A stretch of DNA of 25,039 nt from an uncultured Clostridia bacterium (GCA_910585485.1 CAJUEZ010000023.1:2000-27038), one strand, 5' to 3'; positions 1-7,079 are shown, counted from the stretch's first letter. Program-made: numbers and translations. The notes: generated from the letters alone by a model not told the origin.

Positions 1-186
1 ACACCGACACCAAGTCCGACACCGACACCAAGTCCGACACCGACACCAAGTCCGACACCGACACCAAGTCCGAGTCCGACACCAAGTCCGAGTCCGACAC
101 CGACACCGAGTCCGAGTCCGACACCAAGTCCGACACCGACACCAAGCCCGAGTCCGACACCGACACCAAGTCCGACACCGACACCA
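1..186 (+). repeat. 18-bp tandem coding repeat (Thr-Pro-Thr-Pro-Ser-Pro)
   Basis: Units of acaccgacaccaagtccg, with shorter 6- and 12-bp variants (agtccg, acaccg), run head to tail and stay in frame with the downstream domain. The near identity at DNA level, including synonymous positions, suggests recent expansion by slippage or unequal recombination. It may extend left of the window. Confidence 0.9.
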
Positions 187-492
187 ACTTCTGAACCTGT
201 TGATAGAATAGACTTTAAGCAATCAGAGGGCAAAGTGTTGGCGAAACTGGTATTTGAAAAAACAATACCTCCGAAAGAGGAGGATATAAATCTGTATGTG
301 GCATATAAGAAAAACGGTATTATAAGCCATATAGAGGTGACTAATGTTATAGAAATGGAAACGATATTTATAGTGCCTGAAAAATATGCGGATTGCGAAA
401 TATCGGTATATGTTTGGGATAAGGATATGAAACCGTTAATGGCAGTACAAAACTTAGAACAAAACGCAAAATATAAAGAAGCTGACGCGTAA
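1..492 (+). CDS. C-terminal part of a surface/secreted protein with Thr-Pro-Ser repeat linker (5' end outside window)
   Basis: The frame is open from the first base to the TAA at 490-492, so this is the 3' end of a larger gene. The first about 62 codons are a low-complexity (Thr-Pro)n-Ser-Pro linker. After it comes a domain of about 100 residues that begins near SEPVDRIDFKQ and is rich in beta-type alternation and acidic residues, with no catalytic motif I recognise. Linkers of this kind usually separate domains of extracellular proteins in Gram-positive bacteria, such as glycoside hydrolases or adhesins, so export is inferred; the signal peptide would lie outside the window. A shorter start (GTG at 235) has no ribosome binding site and is not believed. 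The last codons fall inside the terminator stem. The function of the missing upstream part cannot be told. Confidence 0.75.
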   Translation, partial: TPTPSPTPTPSPTPTPSPTPTPSPSPTPSPSPTPTPSPSPTPSPTPTPSPSPTPTPSPTPTPTSEPVDRIDFKQSEGKVLAKLVFEKTIPPKEEDINLYVAYKKNGIISHIEVTNVIEMETIFIVPEKYADCEISVYVWDKDMKPLMAVQNLEQNAKYKEADA

Positions 493-506
493 CCGCGTCA
501 GCTTTT
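480..506. terminator. Bidirectional intrinsic terminator between convergent genes
   Basis: A perfect 9-bp stem, gctgacgcg (481-489) with cgcgtcagc (494-502), has a 4-base loop and is followed by TTTT on the + strand and a T-rich run on the - strand. The stop codon of the upstream gene (490-492) is in the loop. It serves both the partial gene at 1-492 and pgcA. Confidence 0.9.
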
Positions 507-520
507 CTGTATTACTTAAA

Positions 521-2254
521 TTAAAGTCCAAATTGTTCCTTGCAGTCTGCAAGCACCTTTTCAATAGTTGTTTCGGCGCTTTCAAAGCTTTCTGCAAAAG
601 TACCGAGATAAATTTTAATTTTTGGTTCAGTTCCGGATGGTCTGACAATGAAATATGTCTTATCATCCGAAAGGTTGTATTTCAGCACATTCGATTTCGG
701 AAGTCCTTTAAGCGGTGAAACATTACCGTTTGTGTCCTTAATTGTCTGAGACTGGTAATCTGTGTAAAGAATAATATCCATGCCCGCTGCTTTTACCGGA
801 GGATTAGAGCGAAGGTCAGACAAAAGTTTTGCCATTTTCTCCATACCGTCCTTGCCGGGCATTGTAAATGAAACTGTCTTTTCAGCATAGTATCCGTATT
901 TTTCATATACGTCCATAAGTGCTTCATAAAGTGACTTGCCTTTTGTTTTATAATATGCAGCCATTTCAGCGATAAGCATTGTTGCGACAACACCGTCCTT
1001 ATCGCGTGCGTGAGTTCCGACAAGATAACCGTAGCTTTCCTCGAATCCGATAAGATATGTGTGATTTTTCTTCTCTGCAAACTCCGTCATTTTTTCGCCT
1101 ATATACTTGAAGCCTGTAAGCACATTCATTATTTCTATATTGTATGATTTCGCAATCGCGGCGGCAAGTTCTGTTGTAACGATAGTCTTGATAACAACAC
1201 CATTTTCGGGAAGTGTGCCTTTTTCTTTCTTTGACTTTAATATATACTCAACAAGCAGCGCACCTGTCTGATTTCCTGTCAGCGTTCTGTATACACCCTC
1301 CGCGTCACGTACAACGATGCCGACTCTGTCGCAGTCAGGATCAGTGCCGATAATAACATCAACATCATTTTCTTTTGCCATTTTAATAGCAATTTCAAAG
1401 CCTTCTTTGTCTTCGGGATTTGGTGATTTAACGGTTGGGAAATTACCATCCTCTGTGTCCTGTTCCTTAACCACAAGCACATTTTTAAATCCCATTCTTT
1501 CAAGCATTGCCTTAATAGGTCTTGAACCTGTGCCGTGAAAAGGTGTGTATATAAGCTTAAAAGTATCAGCGACTTCTTTTACAGCTTCGGGATTCTGCTG
1601 CTGTGTTTGTACAACGTCAAGGAATTTTTCGTCAATGTCGCTTCCGACCATTTCCAAAAGTCCTTTGTCTTTTGCCTCGTCAAGAGAAATGAACTTGACA
1701 TCATCAAAAATATCATAGCTGTTTATCGCTTCAACGACAACATCAGCCGCGTCCGGAGGAAGCTGTCCGCCATCAGGTCCGTATACTTTGTAACCATTGT
1801 ATTCCTTTGGGTTATGGCTTGCTGTAATCATAACACCCGCCGCGCAGCCGAGTTCTCTTATACCAAAAGAAACCTCGGGAACAGAGTGTACTATGGGGAA
1901 TAAATATGTTTTAATTCCCGCGGCAGTGAGTACTTTTGCAGTCTCCTCCGCGAATGTACGGGAAAAGTTACGGGTGTCATAGCCGATTAGAACGCCCGCC
2001 TTAGCGGCGTCCGCTCCGCGTGAGTTTACATATTTTGCAACGCCCTGACTTGCTTGACGCACATTATATATATTTATTCTGTTTGTGCCCGCGCCGAGGA
2101 TTCCTCTCATGCCTGCTGTGCCAAATTCAAGATCACGGTAAAATCTTTCCTCGATTTCCTTTTCGTCGCATTCAATCGCTTTCAGTTCCGCTTTTGTATC
2201 CCCGTCAACGGCGGTACTGGCAAGCCATCGGTTGTATGTTTCTTTATAACCCAT
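521..2254 (-). CDS. pgcA: Phosphoglucomutase / phosphomannomutase (alpha-D-phosphohexomutase)
   Basis: A cytoplasmic enzyme that interconverts glucose-1-phosphate and glucose-6-phosphate, and possibly mannose phosphates, feeding UDP-glucose and cell-envelope glycan synthesis. The 577-residue length matches the PgcA/YhxB-type long mutases of Firmicutes. Seen in order: GTAGMRG near residues 45-51; active-site phosphoserine motif TASHNP at 144-149 (Ser146); metal loop DPDCDR at 305-310; sugar-binding loop GFEESYG at 403-409; phosphate-binding loop RPSGTEP at 538-544. All key residues are intact. The ATG has an AAGGAGG site 8 bases upstream and a near-consensus promoter behind it, so it is likely a single-gene unit. 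Substrate preference (glucose or mannose) cannot be settled from sequence alone. Confidence 0.95.
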   Translation of the reverse strand: MGYKETYNRWLASTAVDGDTKAELKAIECDEKEIEERFYRDLEFGTAGMRGILGAGTNRINIYNVRQASQGVAKYVNSRGADAAKAGVLIGYDTRNFSRTFAEETAKVLTAAGIKTYLFPIVHSVPEVSFGIRELGCAAGVMITASHNPKEYNGYKVYGPDGGQLPPDAADVVVEAINSYDIFDDVKFISLDEAKDKGLLEMVGSDIDEKFLDVVQTQQQNPEAVKEVADTFKLIYTPFHGTGSRPIKAMLERMGFKNVLVVKEQDTEDGNFPTVKSPNPEDKEGFEIAIKMAKENDVDVIIGTDPDCDRVGIVVRDAEGVYRTLTGNQTGALLVEYILKSKKEKGTLPENGVVIKTIVTTELAAAIAKSYNIEIMNVLTGFKYIGEKMTEFAEKKNHTYLIGFEESYGYLVGTHARDKDGVVATMLIAEMAAYYKTKGKSLYEALMDVYEKYGYYAEKTVSFTMPGKDGMEKMAKLLSDLRSNPPVKAAGMDIILYTDYQSQTIKDTNGNVSPLKGLPKSNVLKYNLSDDKTYFIVRPSGTEPKIKIYLGTFAESFESAETTIEKVLADCKEQFGL

Positions 2255-2291
2255 TGATAAATTCCTCCTTAAAAAATAATCTTATATATTT

Positions 2292-2320
2292 ATTATATAA
2301 CATATTGAGAAATTTTTCAA
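2292..2320 (-). promoter_or_regulatory. Sigma-A-type promoter of pgcA
   Basis: On the - strand, TTGAAA (2320-2315), a 17-bp spacer and TATAAT (2297-2292), about 40 bp upstream of the pgcA start codon. Confidence 0.8.
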
Positions 2321-2379
2321 TTATTAATATGTAAAATTTAAAGACAAGTTATAGGTTAATTTGACAAAAATCTCAGCGG

Positions 2380-2438
2380 CATAATAAAAAGACTGCCGCT
2401 TTAAAATTGTTGTGTCAAAGTTAAGGCGAAAGTCTTTT
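2380..2438 (-). terminator. Probable terminator downstream of the gene remnant
   Basis: aaaagact (2387-2394) pairs with agtctttt (2431-2438), with partly matching inner arms. Read on the - strand the stem is followed by TTTTTATT. It lies directly after the stop of the remnant at 2450, as expected for the end of a once-real leftward gene. Confidence 0.5.
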
Positions 2439-2449
2439 GTATTTATAAA

Positions 2450-2781
2450 TTAGAAGTTCTCTATGTTTTTTCTCATATCTTCAGCGTTATCGACTATCCA
2501 TTCGCCCTTTTTCTTGCTCAGCTGTAATGTTTTTGTTTGAGATGAACGTTTGCAGTTTTGAAGATGTTTTTGCAAATCTCCTGTATCTGCGGCTGTTTTT
2601 ACGTCTCTGACTTTATATCCAAAGAATCTACAACACATTCTGCCATATCCTTTACCATAATTTGAGACATAGCTTGCCCATTGCTTGGCGAAGACATCAG
2701 TTGTTCTTTTAATTTTGACACAAATTTATCACTTTTGACAAAATCTTTCAGTTCATCACAAATGTTTTGCGCGGCTGGGAT
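2450..2781 (-). pseudogene. Degraded remnant of a small protein gene (frameshifted)
   Basis: Two overlapping - strand reading frames look like halves of one protein. The first (2781 to a stop at 2601-2599) reads through AAQNICDELKDFVKSDKF and ends near VVDSLDIKSET. The second (ending at 2450) supplies a typical domain end with QLSKKKGEWIVDNAEDM. The frames differ by one, no start codon with a ribosome binding site precedes either, and the upstream boundary is a stop codon. The composition recalls C-terminal domains of small Firmicutes lipoproteins with a final 'KKxGxWxVD' strand, but I cannot assign a family. The M at 2638 has no convincing ribosome binding site, so a functional 62-residue protein is less likely than decay. 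Confidence 0.45.
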
Positions 2782-3082
2782 TTAATGTTACCACACATTT
2801 TACTGACAAATACATAATGTTTCAAACAGAAGTATTTAGATATATAAAGCCTGCATTTTTTACGAACACAAACTTCTGATTGATTGTACTAAAAAAATGC
2901 CAAAACAGAGGTACAAAAAAAAGACCTCCATTTGAATTATTAAGAAATATTATTATATATTTATAATGACAGTAAAATTTGTGGTACTTCTATTATATCT
3001 CCTTTCGCTTGTATTTCAATAGAAATATATAAATTTTTTTAAGCGCTGCCAATTTTCAAGTAGAGAATGAGTGGCGTTGCAA
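2782..3082. other. A/T-rich intergenic stretch, nothing recognised
   Basis: No reading frame with a ribosome binding site, no RNA gene and no clear repeat was seen. Short A/T-rich inverted arms (for example gaggt/acctc near 2919-2938) are too weak to call. Confidence 0.5.
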
Positions 3083-3120
3083 TAAAAAAGTGTTCAGGAC
3101 AAATTTTATCCTAAACACTT
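3083..3120 (-). terminator. Intrinsic terminator of the leftward hypothetical gene
   Basis: Arms aagtgtt/aacactt plus an inner agga/tcct pairing lie between 3088 and 3120. On the - strand the stem is followed by TTTTTTATT. It sits about 40 bp after the stop codon at 3162. Confidence 0.75.
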
Positions 3121-3161
3121 ATTTTTACTGTCTTAACAGTGCCACCCATATGTGGCTCTTT

Positions 3162-3797
3162 TTATGTTGTTTGATTAAATGCGGGATTTATTTCGTTGTT
3201 CAATTTGGCGGTGGATTCTTTTGGAAAGTCCTCGGTTCCTTCAAAATTATTCCGCGGTTGATTTTGAAACTTATCACCAAATTCATCTATAGTATCTCGG
3301 TTAATCACCGAATTGGCTTGATGCGGGGTCATAGTCGCATCTATCAGCTTTTCCATAAGATTGAGCATTCTTTGCTTTGTTTCCTCCCGCGCTACAAAAG
3401 CCATGCTGTTTTCTGTATTTGTAAAGTCGATATTGGCTGTGCTCGCCAAATCCTTTTTTAGAAAATCAAGCTGATCCTTAATCATATCCAAAATTTTAGT
3501 ACCCTGCTCCTGCGCTCTGAATATTTCCATGGTTTTTAATATTTGTATACGCACAGACATTGATGTTTCTGGTTCATAGTCTTTAAGCTGTTCCTGCATT
3601 TTGGAAATTTGATTATCAAAAATTTCATAAAAATTGTTTGCCATTGTCTTTTCCTCCATATCCTGGGCGCAAAGACAAATTGTATCCGCATTTATCCATC
3701 GCGCCCTGTCTTTTTTTACAAGTCCTAATGCACGCTTGGGATAGGTGCTTCCTATTGTATGTCCGTTTTTATCTATTACAGTAATGTTTTGTGTCAT
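3162..3797 (-). CDS. Hypothetical protein with N-terminal PLMP-like segment and internal start
   Basis: A 211-residue, highly charged, mostly helical protein without signal peptide or membrane segment. Residues 4-43 (VIDKNGHTIGSTYPKRALG..VKKDRARWI..DTICL) resemble the small PLMP/RRXRR-type N-terminal segment of IscB-like proteins in layout: V-D-x-x-G, then P-x-R-A-x-x-L-x-K-x-x-R-A, then T-I-x-L. No RuvC or HNH motif follows, so it is not a nuclease as it stands. Residues 52-211 form a separate helical region with coiled-coil character (NNFYEIFDNQISKMQEQL). The start is set by GGGGAGGAC upstream of the ATG. A second GGAGG lies 8 bases before an internal ATG at 3644, so a 160-residue product may also be made. 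Its own promoter and terminator frame it. Function unknown. Confidence 0.7.
   Translation of the reverse strand: MTQNITVIDKNGHTIGSTYPKRALGLVKKDRARWINADTICLCAQDMEEKTMANNFYEIFDNQISKMQEQLKDYEPETSMSVRIQILKTMEIFRAQEQGTKILDMIKDQLDFLKKDLASTANIDFTNTENSMAFVAREETKQRMLNLMEKLIDATMTPHQANSVINRDTIDEFGDKFQNQPRNNFEGTEDFPKESTAKLNNEINPAFNQTT
3644..3661 (-). promoter_or_regulatory. Internal ribosome binding site and ATG within the hypothetical gene
   Basis: On the - strand, GGAGG followed by 8 bases and ATG GCA AAC, in frame with the longer product at Met52. The spacing is as good as that of the first start, so separate translation of the C-terminal part is plausible. Confidence 0.5.
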
Positions 3798-3852
3798 GGG
3801 TGTCCTCCCCTCTGTAATTATTCCGCTGTTTTTTGTTATGGGTGCCGTCCCC
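3786..3852 (-). repeat. Duplicated translation-start region (25-bp direct repeat, 42-bp period)
   Basis: Bases 3786-3810 and 3828-3852 match at 21 of 25 positions. The gene-proximal copy holds the ribosome binding site and ATG. The distal copy has ATA in place of ATG on the - strand and a weakened GGGGACGG in place of GGGGAGG. Confidence 0.6.
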
Positions 3853-3859
3853 TGAATTC

Positions 3860-3888
3860 AGTATATCACAGTGCGGATTAAATTGCAA
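3860..3888 (-). promoter_or_regulatory. Sigma-A-type promoter of the leftward hypothetical gene
   Basis: TTGCAA (3888-3883), 17-bp spacer, TATACT (3865-3860) on the - strand, about 63 bp before the start codon. The duplicated start region lies in the leader. Confidence 0.75.
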
Positions 3889-4075
3889 GAAGAGTATTTT
3901 GCGGGATATTTTTTGTTTTACATTTTATACATTATAATAGGAAGAAACTCAAATTAAAAATGCGTAAATTCAATATTTTTTAAATAAATATTAAGAGAAT
4001 TTATTTAAAAAAATATGCTGAGAAATGGCATACCTATGCGTCGCTTAGCAATTTCTTCACAACTTTTTAAATTTT

Positions 4076-4092
4076 TGTAACAAACTTGTAAT
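4076..4092 (+). promoter_or_regulatory. Candidate WalR (YycF) box
   Basis: TGTAAC-N5-TGTAAT fits the published WalR direct repeat TGTWAH-N5-TGTWAH exactly. WalRK controls peptidoglycan hydrolases with NlpC/P60 domains in Firmicutes, which fits the downstream gene, but the site is about 240 bp above the -35 element. No regulator gene is in the window. Confidence 0.4.
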
Positions 4093-4226
4093 ATATTTCG
4101 TTGATTTTACCATATATAAAACAATATCTTGTGTTTTTTAGAGACATATGACAAGATGTTGTTTAGGTAAACTTTTTTATGTAAATGAAAAATGTAAATA
4201 TATGTAAATAAATAGGCATATTTCTC

Positions 4227-4270
4227 GTAATATTTCAGTTAAATTACAGTAATATTTCGCTAAAATTACT
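4227..4270. repeat. Two tandem 22-bp repeats, each an inverted repeat GTAAT-N11-ATTAC
   Basis: 4227-4248 and 4249-4270 agree at 18 of 22 positions, and both keep the GTAAT and ATTAC arms. The spacing of 22 bp puts the two sites about two helical turns apart, typical of operator pairs. They lie about 60 bp upstream of the SLH/NlpC promoter. Confidence 0.55.
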
Positions 4271-4331
4271 GATACATGACAAAAATACTACGAAAGTTTT
4301 AAGCGATTTAACATTTTCGCCTTCCAAACCC

Positions 4332-4360
4332 TTGACATCGTGATTTAGAAGTGTTAAAAT
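4332..4360 (+). promoter_or_regulatory. Sigma-A-type promoter of the SLH/NlpC gene
   Basis: TTGACA (4332-4337), 17-bp spacer, TAAAAT (4355-4360). It predicts a leader of about 100 bases before the TTG start. Confidence 0.85.
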
Positions 4361-4468
4361 ACAAGCAACATCAAGGAAATGGCATAAGCATGTATTTAAA
4401 CACGGATGAACAAAACATGTAACAACTAATAGGGTAAAGGTCTTTAAAAGAAAAGGAGAGATTATATC

Positions 4469-5794
4469 TTGAATAGTTTGAAAAAGAAGATTATCTTATC
4501 TGTTATATCATTGTCAGCAGTGCTTGGCACGTCAGCTTTTGCGGCTGATTTGAGCGGCTGGGCTATATCCGACTACCAACAGGCGAACGAAGCCGGACTT
4601 GTTTCATATTCGGTAGTTTCAAATAACCTGAAGGATAACATTACTCGTGAAGAGTTCTGTGAGCTTGTAGTAAATTTGTACGAAAAGCTTACTGGTGAAG
4701 ATATGATAGAACCTGATGTGTCACCGTTTGAGGATACAAACAGCATGGCTGTTGCTCAGGCGTACTGCTACGGAATGGTTTCCGGTACAAGTGACACAAC
4801 ATTCACGCCTGACAGACTTGTTACGCGTGAGGAAATGGCAAAGATGCTTGTAAGTGCTCTTACAGCCAGTGAGGTTAATTTTAGCCTTGCGGACGGATAT
4901 GAGGACACGGACACGTTAGACACATTTGTGGATAGCGAGGATGTTAGTTCATGGGCTAAGCCGGCAGTAATCACAATGCTTAATTATTCTCTTATGAGCG
5001 GTGTGGACGATGGTGTTTTTCAGCCTCTTGGCTCGACAACAAGAGAACAGGCAATCTCAAGCGTAAACCGTTCATACAGTAAATTCAGCGACAGTGATTT
5101 TTCACTTGATTTACCTGAAATAACACTTCCTGAGGATGGCGCTGAAATAGAAGAAGGAAACTTTGCGGTTCAGTGGACTCCGATAGATGGAGCGCAGGCA
5201 TATCATGTAATAATCAAGGATGCGGACGCGTCATCAGTTCTTTTGTCGGATGTGTATGACTCAACTTCTTTCGAAGTTCAGGAAGGTTCGCTTGCTGCAG
5301 ACAAAGAATATGCTATAACAATCGGCGCTGTGTTATATGACGGCAGCGAGGTTTACAGCATGCCTGTAGACTTTACATATAAATCAAAGGCTCCTATTCC
5401 GGATGCTCAGTATCTTGCTGAAAATCCACGGGCGCAGGGACTTTTAGATGTTGCTGATGATTATCTTGGAGTACCGTATCTATGGGGAGGAACAACTCCT
5501 TCAGGATTTGACTGCAGCGGCTTTGTGCAGTACGTATGCAGAGCGAACGGTATAACGATTCCGCGTGTGGCTGACGATCAGCTTCATGGTCCGGGAACAT
5601 ATATAACAAGAAATCAGCTTGAACCGGGCGATCTTGTATTCTTCGGCAGCGGTAGTTACGCTTCTCACGTAGGCATGTACGTGGGCGAAGGAATGATGAT
5701 TCATGCTCCTTCAACAGGTAAGGTGATTCAGTATACATCTATTGATTCATCATACTACTCATCAAGATTTATTGGCGGTAAAAGGGTAATTTAA
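4469..5794 (+). CDS. Secreted SLH-domain NlpC/P60 peptidoglycan endopeptidase
   Basis: An exported cell-wall hydrolase expected to cut stem-peptide bonds (D-Glu/diamino acid) in peptidoglycan. Residues 1-25 are a signal peptide (KKK, hydrophobic core, cleavage near AFA-A). Residues 30-205 carry about three S-layer-homology units, with the TRE(E/Q) signature at 59-62, 119-122 and 191-194; these bind wall polymers. Residues about 215-305 form a fibronectin-III-like beta domain. Residues about 322-441 are NlpC/P60 with Cys349 in FDCSGF, His400 in SHVGMY and His412 in MIHAPS, so the catalytic set is complete. The start is TTG at 4469 behind AAGGAG with good spacing. It is monocistronic, with its own promoter and terminator, and possibly under WalR-type control. 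Confidence 0.93.
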   Translation: MNSLKKKIILSVISLSAVLGTSAFAADLSGWAISDYQQANEAGLVSYSVVSNNLKDNITREEFCELVVNLYEKLTGEDMIEPDVSPFEDTNSMAVAQAYCYGMVSGTSDTTFTPDRLVTREEMAKMLVSALTASEVNFSLADGYEDTDTLDTFVDSEDVSSWAKPAVITMLNYSLMSGVDDGVFQPLGSTTREQAISSVNRSYSKFSDSDFSLDLPEITLPEDGAEIEEGNFAVQWTPIDGAQAYHVIIKDADASSVLLSDVYDSTSFEVQEGSLAADKEYAITIGAVLYDGSEVYSMPVDFTYKSKAPIPDAQYLAENPRAQGLLDVADDYLGVPYLWGGTTPSGFDCSGFVQYVCRANGITIPRVADDQLHGPGTYITRNQLEPGDLVFFGSGSYASHVGMYVGEGMMIHAPSTGKVIQYTSIDSSYYSSRFIGGKRVI

Positions 5795-5818
5795 CAGATA
5801 TAGGTATAGGGGAATCAA

Positions 5819-5847
5819 ACGGACTTCGATTTTGAAGTCCGTTTTTT
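5819..5847 (+). terminator. Intrinsic terminator of the SLH/NlpC gene
   Basis: acggacttc (5819-5827) pairs perfectly with gaagtccgt (5834-5842) and is followed by TTTTT. Confidence 0.92.
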
Positions 5848-6016
5848 CGTTGATTGATTATAGGGTTGACGCTGTAATTCGTTTCTCTGAGCATTGATAA
5901 ATTCCCCAATATTACATTTTGGTTACAATTCACAAAAATATGGCTTAGTATTTGTATAATATTAAATTGAGGAAAAAAATAATCAATTATTTTGTGCAAA
6001 ATGTTAGTGAAAGTAC
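5848..6016. other. Intergenic region upstream of the BMC operon
   Basis: A/T-rich and without a gene. It contains a WalR-like box in reverse orientation (5911-5927) and a stray TATAAT near 5956 without a well-spaced -35 element. Confidence 0.4.
5911..5927 (-). promoter_or_regulatory. Second candidate WalR-like box
   Basis: Read on the - strand it is TGTAAC-N5-TGTAAT, the same half-sites as at 4076-4092 but inverted. It lies between the SLH/NlpC terminator and the BMC promoters. Confidence 0.35.
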
Positions 6017-6046
6017 TTGCCAAATGCCTATGTTTTGTGATAAAAT
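6017..6046 (+). promoter_or_regulatory. Candidate distal promoter P1 of the BMC operon
   Basis: TTGCCA (6017-6022), 18-bp spacer, TAAAAT (6041-6046). The leader would be about 150 bases and contains a TTCG-N11-CGAA dyad (6074-6092) and the atggcataa/acacgga/aaaggtcttt sequence shared with the SLH/NlpC leader. Confidence 0.5.
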
Positions 6047-6120
6047 AATAGTACGCAGTTAAAAGAACTATTGTTTCGTGCAAAGCGTCCGAATATGGCA
6101 TAAAAACACGGAAAAAGGTC

Positions 6121-6149
6121 TTTACATTGTGGCTGTTATGGTGTATAAT
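6121..6149 (+). promoter_or_regulatory. Candidate proximal promoter P2 of the BMC operon
   Basis: TTTACA (6121-6126), 17-bp spacer, TATAAT (6144-6149), about 50 bp before the aldolase ATG. The AAAGGTCTTT near-palindrome overlaps the -35 element, so a factor binding there could block or recruit polymerase. Confidence 0.6.
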
Positions 6150-6200
6150 AAAAACAAAACAAAATAAAACCAAAAGAAACAAAGAAAAGAGGGAAAACAA

Positions 6201-7079
6201 ATGTTCAAATCTGATTACGAAATCAAAAAAGAGCTTTGCGAAGTTGGTAAAAAAATCTATAATGACGGTTTTGTTGCCGCTAATGACGGTAACTTCTCTG
6301 TTCAGATAGATAAGGACACATATTTCGTAACTCCGACAGGCGTGTCTAAGGGTTTCATGACTCCTGATATGATCTGTAAGGTTGATGGTCAGGGCAATCT
6401 TAAGGAGGCTAACGGTCCTTGGAAACCTTCCTCAGAATTTAAGATGCACCTTAAGGTGTATCAGCAAAGACCTGATGTAAAGGCTGTTGTTCACGCGCAT
6501 CCTCCGATTGCGACATCATTCGCTATCGCAGGTATTCCGCTTGACAAGCTGATTATGCCGGAGGCTATTATATTCCTTGGCGCTGTTCCTATCGCGCAGT
6601 ACGGTACACCGTCGACAATGGAGATTCCTGAGTCATTGGAGCCGTATCTTCAGGATTATGACGCTATTTTGCTTGCAAACCACGGCGCGCTTTCATTCGG
6701 CTGTGATTTGAATACAGCATTCTTCAGAATGGAATCAACTGAGTTTTACGCTAAGCTTCTTATGTATGCGAGACTTCTTGGCGGCGAAAAGGAAATTCCT
6801 TGCGGCGAGGTTAAAAAACTTGTTGACCTTAGAAAGCAGTTTGGCGTTCCGGGTAAGCACCCGATGGAAAAGCTTTGTCCGGGTTGTTATGCGGGTGATG
6901 ACACATGCTCAATGTCACCGACAGAAGCAAATGAAAAGTACGGAGTCGAGTCATCAGCAGCGTACCACGGCTTCCAGCCGCTTCCGTCACAGGTTTGTCC
7001 GACTTCATCAGGCAATAAGGACATAGAGAGTATTGTTGCAGAGGTTACAAAAAAAGTCCTTGAGCAGATGAATAAATAA
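6201..7079 (+). CDS. Class II aldolase (fuculose-/rhamnulose-1-phosphate type) with C-terminal encapsulation peptide
   Basis: Predicted to cleave L-fuculose-1-phosphate or L-rhamnulose-1-phosphate to DHAP and L-lactaldehyde using zinc. Residues 1-195 match the FucA/AraD fold: SSEFKMH (Glu79, the acid/base position), zinc ligands His98 and His100 in VHAHPP, and His161 in NHGAL. At 292 residues it is about 75 longer than free FucA. The extra part has a Cys-bearing segment (CPGCYAGDDTC, 226-236) and, after a Ser/Gly linker, an amphipathic helix DIESIVAEVTKKVLEQM (274-290) of encapsulation-peptide type. The last feature and its first place in the operon indicate a lumen enzyme of the BMC. The ATG has AGAGGG 7 bases before it. 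Which sugar phosphate is used cannot be decided; ribulose-phosphate epimerase activity, found in the same family, is less likely given the context. Confidence 0.9.
   Translation: MFKSDYEIKKELCEVGKKIYNDGFVAANDGNFSVQIDKDTYFVTPTGVSKGFMTPDMICKVDGQGNLKEANGPWKPSSEFKMHLKVYQQRPDVKAVVHAHPPIATSFAIAGIPLDKLIMPEAIIFLGAVPIAQYGTPSTMEIPESLEPYLQDYDAILLANHGALSFGCDLNTAFFRMESTEFYAKLLMYARLLGGEKEIPCGEVKKLVDLRKQFGVPGKHPMEKLCPGCYAGDDTCSMSPTEANEKYGVESSAAYHGFQPLPSQVCPTSSGNKDIESIVAEVTKKVLEQMNK

Larger units (their letters stand above)
3889..4331. other. Long A/T-rich upstream region with dyads and repeats
   Basis: There is no gene here. It holds a WalR-like box (4076-4092), a 12-bp hairpin with one G-T pair (acaatatcttgt 4121-4132 with acaagatgttgt 4151-4162), three TGTAAA copies at 4180, 4193 and 4203, and two tandem GTAAT-N11-ATTAC dyads (4227-4269). 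The density of motifs suggests a control region for the SLH/NlpC gene or the divergent gene. Confidence 0.5.

Noticed and set aside
1..186. CRISPR-like short repeats at the window start
   Set aside because: The units are contiguous with no spacers, stay in one reading frame and encode a Thr-Pro-Ser linker.
4361..4468. Riboswitch (c-di-GMP, c-di-AMP or similar) in the SLH/NlpC leader
   Set aside because: None of the conserved core sequences of these classes were found; only a weak gcatgt/acatgt stem is present.
6050..6200. Catabolite-repression (cre) site at the BMC promoters
   Set aside because: The best stretch (tttcgtgcaaagcg) does not fit the cre consensus closely enough to report.
5769..6200. 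Leftward 143-codon reading frame in the BMC upstream region
   Set aside because: It has a low-complexity A/T-rich product, no ribosome binding site, and covers a terminator and promoters on the other strand.
6201..7079. L-ribulose-5-phosphate 4-epimerase instead of aldolase
   Set aside because: Same superfamily, but the encapsulation helix and the aldehyde-processing partners argue for an aldehyde-producing aldolase.
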